Source: Cryobacterium arcticum
GTDB lineage: Bacteria > Actinomycetota > Actinomycetes > Actinomycetales > Microbacteriaceae
Assembly (NCBI RefSeq): GCF_003185895.1
Contig: NZ_QHLY01000012.1
Span: 124,001-188,000 of the forward strand
Direction: 5' to 3'
DNA length: 64,000 nucleotides
Part shown: piece after piece, positions 61,559 through 64,000 of the stretch
Layout: each line of letters opens with the position of its first letter
How positions within the stretch are numbered: position 1 is the stretch's first letter
Program-made: the position numbers and the translations under genes
Notes under the pieces: generated by a model
Seen by the model: the letters and a program-made list of their open reading frames with translations, nothing else
Database searches by the model: none
Told to the model about the DNA's origin: nothing

Positions 61559-64000
61559 GAGCGCACCGCCGTCGGCGTTTGCCGCAACCGTCGGAGGGAG
61601 CCGCCGATCACCAGCAGCGCCCCGGCCAACAGGCCGACCGAGAATCCGAGCCAGGGCAATGGAGCGAGGGCGGGCAACACCGAGACGTAGCCGCCGGCGC
61701 CGGGGATGGCGGCCGCCACGAACGGGGTCACGGCCACCAGGGTGCTGCCGAGCCCTGCCACAATGCCCACACCGGCGGCGAAGCCGAGCATGAGCAGCAG
61801 CTCCCGGGCGCGCGCCCGGGTCTGCTGCCGCGCGGACACCCCCAACGCCCGGAGCACCGGGAGGCTCGTCCGGCGGCTGCGGGCATCATCGGCGATGAAC
61901 GCGGCCAGGGTGATCAGGGCGAGCAGTCCGGCTGCGGCGGCAGCGATCCAGAACGCGTTCATGGCCGGTTGCAGCATCGGCGCCGAGGTGGTGGTGCGCT
62001 GTGAGGAGATCACGGCGGTGGACGCGGCGACGGTGCTGGCGGCGGTCGAGACGGCGTCGGGATCGTCGGTGTCGATCCAGACGTTGCCGGCGAGCACCGG
62101 GGTGCGGTCCTGACGCAGGGTGGCGTCGTTCAGTGCGGCCAGGTCGGTGCCGATGCCGAGCCGGGAGGCGGCGCCGGGCAGCGCCGTCACGATCGCGGCC
62201 ACCTGGGCGTCGAGCGTGGAGCCGCTGGCGCCGAAGCCGATGTCGAGCGGGTCGCCCACGGCGAGGTTGACCCGGTCGGCCAGGGCGGCGGTGAGCACGA
62301 CAGGCAGCGGGCCCGCTTGTGCGGTGGCGGCGATCGGGGCGCGGGACCGGGGCAGGGCGGCGGCGATGTCGAGGGAGACGGGCGCGCTGTCGGCCAGTGC
62401 GGTGGCGGTGCCGTCGACGATTGCGGCGAACTCGCCGGCGGTGAGGGTGGGCACGGCCCGGTCCGGGGTACCGCTGCGTTCGGCTTGCACCGCGAGCAGC
62501 CGCCACGGGGCCGTGCCGACGGGCAGCACGCCGCTGTACAGCCCGGATGCGGCATCCGGGTCGGCAGGGTCGACGCCCGGCCCGGCCGTGAGCGGGATCC
62601 TCGCCAGTGAGCCATCGGCATCCGCGGCCCAGATCGACAGGGCAAACGTGGCCGTGGGCTGGGTATCGCCGAAGGAGACCGCGGCCTGCACCCCGGTGGC
62701 CCCGCTGGGCAGGTCGAGGCCGGTCTCGGCCGGGGTCGTGCTGCGCAGCGCCGTGGCGAGGTCATCGCCGGCGCCGCCGAGCAGGGCCGTTGCGGCATCC
62801 GGGCGGAGCGACACGAACGGTACGGAGTCGGCGCCCACCCGCACCGTGGTGACGAGTGCGGCGGAGGCGCCGGTCACGCCTCTTAAGTCGCTGAAGCGGG
62901 CGGCCGTCACCGGTTCGGTGTCGGCCGGGGCGGTGCCGTCGCTGCGCAGAGCGATGCCGATCGTGGGGCCGGTTCCCACGAGCTGGGCCTGCACCTGGGC
63001 GCTCTGCCAGGTGCTGGCGATGCCGGTGGCGAAGGCCGCGGCGGCGAGCGTGATGGCGATCGCGAGGATCGGCACGAGGTAGCGAGTGGCGCGGGCGCCC
63101 AGCTGCGCGTCGGCGAGCAGAGTGACGACACTGCCGCGGCGGGCCGCGCGGGCGGCAAGGCGCGGAGTGAGCACCACAAAGAGCAGGGTGCCCAGGGCCG
63201 CGAGGGTGATGAGCAGCAGGGCAGGACTAGTGGCCGCGACCAGATCGGCGCCACCGGCGCCGGGAGGCACCGGGGAGCCCAGGGTGTGCAGTTGCCAGGT
63301 GGCCAGGGTCGCGGCGACGCCGACGATGCCGAAGCTCACCGCGAAGGTCGCCAGGGAACGACGCCCGGTCACCGCGGTGCCGGCCGGTTCGCTCAGCACG
63401 GTGACGGCGAGCAGCGCCACCCCGATCAGGCACACCCCGAGCGCGAACGGCGCTGCGGCGACGGCGGCTTCGAGCGGCTCGGTGCCGGTGACGAGACCCA
63501 CCACCAGACCGGTGGCGGCCAGGCCGACCAGGCTCGCGGGGATGGTCACCAGTAGCCCTTCACCGATCGCGAGCAGCGCGGTCTGGCCCCAGGCCAGCCC
63601 GCGGGCACGCAACAGGGCGGAGTGCTCCCGCCGGGAGCCCACCAGAACCGTGCTCACCTGCAGCAGCGCCACGATACCGAGCATGCCCACGATGAAGACG
63701 GCCGAGATACCGATGGCCGTGGCGCCTCGACCGGCATTCTCGATGCGCTGCAGGGTGCCGGCAAGCCGGCCCTCGATCGAGGAGGAGGACTCGGTGATGT
63801 TCGGTGTCGCGTCCAGGGTGTCGTTCAACCGGTGTAGTGCAGCGATCACGGCCGCCCGGTTCTCGTCGTCGGCCGCCGCCGGCGTGGCCGAGAGGGTCCA
63901 CACCGCGAAGTGCTGGGTGGGCAGCAGGTCGAGGCCGTCCTGCACCACGAACCATCCGGATGCGCCGCCGGAGCGTCCGGCCGTCGCCGCGGAATCCGCG
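61555..64000 (-). CDS. FtsX-like ABC permease, cluster 2, upstream (5' end beyond window)
   Basis: At least 815 residues of an FtsX-type permease; its N-terminal part lies beyond the right edge. The visible part starts in an extracytoplasmic domain (SGWFVVQDGLDLLPTQHF), then has helices around AIGISAVFIVGMLGIVALLQ, a second extracytoplasmic domain, and C-terminal helices. FtsX-type core segments are LLRARGLAWGQTALLAIGEG and PVLRALGVSARQQTRARARE. It corresponds to the larger permease at 31763 and would be the first gene of this operon if none lies beyond the window. Confidence 0.9.
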   Translation of the reverse strand, partial: ADSAATAGRSGGASGWFVVQDGLDLLPTQHFAVWTLSATPAAADDENRAAVIAALHRLNDTLDATPNITESSSSIEGRLAGTLQRIENAGRGATAIGISAVFIVGMLGIVALLQVSTVLVGSRREHSALLRARGLAWGQTALLAIGEGLLVTIPASLVGLAATGLVVGLVTGTEPLEAAVAAAPFALGVCLIGVALLAVTVLSEPAGTAVTGRRSLATFAVSFGIVGVAATLATWQLHTLGSPVPPGAGGADLVAATSPALLLITLAALGTLLFVVLTPRLAARAARRGSVVTLLADAQLGARATRYLVPILAIAITLAAAAFATGIASTWQSAQVQAQLVGTGPTIGIALRSDGTAPADTEPVTAARFSDLRGVTGASAALVTTVRVGADSVPFVSLRPDAATALLGGAGDDLATALRSTTPAETGLDLPSGATGVQAAVSFGDTQPTATFALSIWAADADGSLARIPLTAGPGVDPADPDAASGLYSGVLPVGTAPWRLLAVQAERSGTPDRAVPTLTAGEFAAIVDGTATALADSAPVSLDIAAALPRSRAPIAATAQAGPLPVVLTAALADRVNLAVGDPLDIGFGASGSTLDAQVAAIVTALPGAASRLGIGTDLAALNDATLRQDRTPVLAGNVWIDTDDPDAVSTAASTVAASTAVISSQRTTTSAPMLQPAMNAFWIAAAAAGLLALITLAAFIADDARSRRTSLPVLRALGVSARQQTRARARELLLMLGFAAGVGIVAGLGSTLVAVTPFVAAAIPGAGGYVSVLPALAPLPWLGFSVGLLAGALLVIGGSLRRLRQTPTAVRS

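Overview
The window is high-GC DNA with actinobacterial gene content: a cytochrome c oxidase subunit IV-type protein, LAL-type LuxR, PadR, TipA-like and MmyB-like XRE regulators, DUF1254/DUF6325/SHOCT proteins, a stand-alone LigD-type polymerase, and frequent GTG starts with ATGA/GTGA stop-start overlaps. It most resembles a chromosomal segment of a Microbacteriaceae-like bacterium (inferred from gene families only). I found no tRNA, rRNA, CRISPR array, transposase, integrase or prophage.

Layout. 1-3851: a citrate/Mg-type CitMHS transporter, cut by the left edge, divergent from a CitA/CitB-type two-component system. 3956-4555: two small hypothetical genes. 4977-10043: a beta-glucoside-type PTS locus (BglG/LicT antiterminator, RAT plus terminator, EIIBCA, two Gfo/Idh/MocA oxidoreductases) with no phospho-glycosidase. 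10220-17439: LigD-type polymerase, SnoaL-like and PhnB-like proteins, a TipA-type MerR regulator, an acyl-CoA ligase/thiolase pair, and an ArsR/SRPBCC pair. 17470-27229: BrkB/YihY protein, K+ channel, AI-2E-type permease, two DUF1254/DUF1214 proteins, a CMD-like protein, a PLDc_N-SHOCT protein and a large LAL LuxR regulator. 27392-34840 and 57010-64000: two paralogous four-gene ABC exporter operons in the same gene order (two giant FtsX permeases, an ATPase with a C-terminal AbrB-like domain, a plain ATPase). 35045-44041: MFS, LtrA, metallo-hydrolase, VOC proteins, DUF2945, DUF808, a PapA-like acyltransferase, CtaF and a methyltransferase. 44086-49093: cardiolipin synthase, an orphan FrdA-like flavoprotein with a divergent LysR regulator, and a DUF6325/small-protein pair. 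49281-56958: PadR, ABC1 kinase, AlkD-like protein, AmtB, XRE regulator, SDR and GerW-like genes.

The most interesting signal is a 21-bp palindrome, CATCAY-N9-RTGATG, found six times and only between genes. At four copies it is followed 20-21 bp downstream by a TAnnnT -10 box pointing at the gene: the two DUF1254 genes, the PLDc_N-SHOCT gene and DUF6325. The other two copies precede the AI-2E/K+ channel operon and cardiolipin synthase. The geometry is that of an activator site overlapping -35. The sites cluster around the LAL LuxR gene, so the window appears to show an envelope-related regulon, with that regulator as the leading but unproven candidate. The duplicated AbrB-fused ABC exporters are the second notable system.
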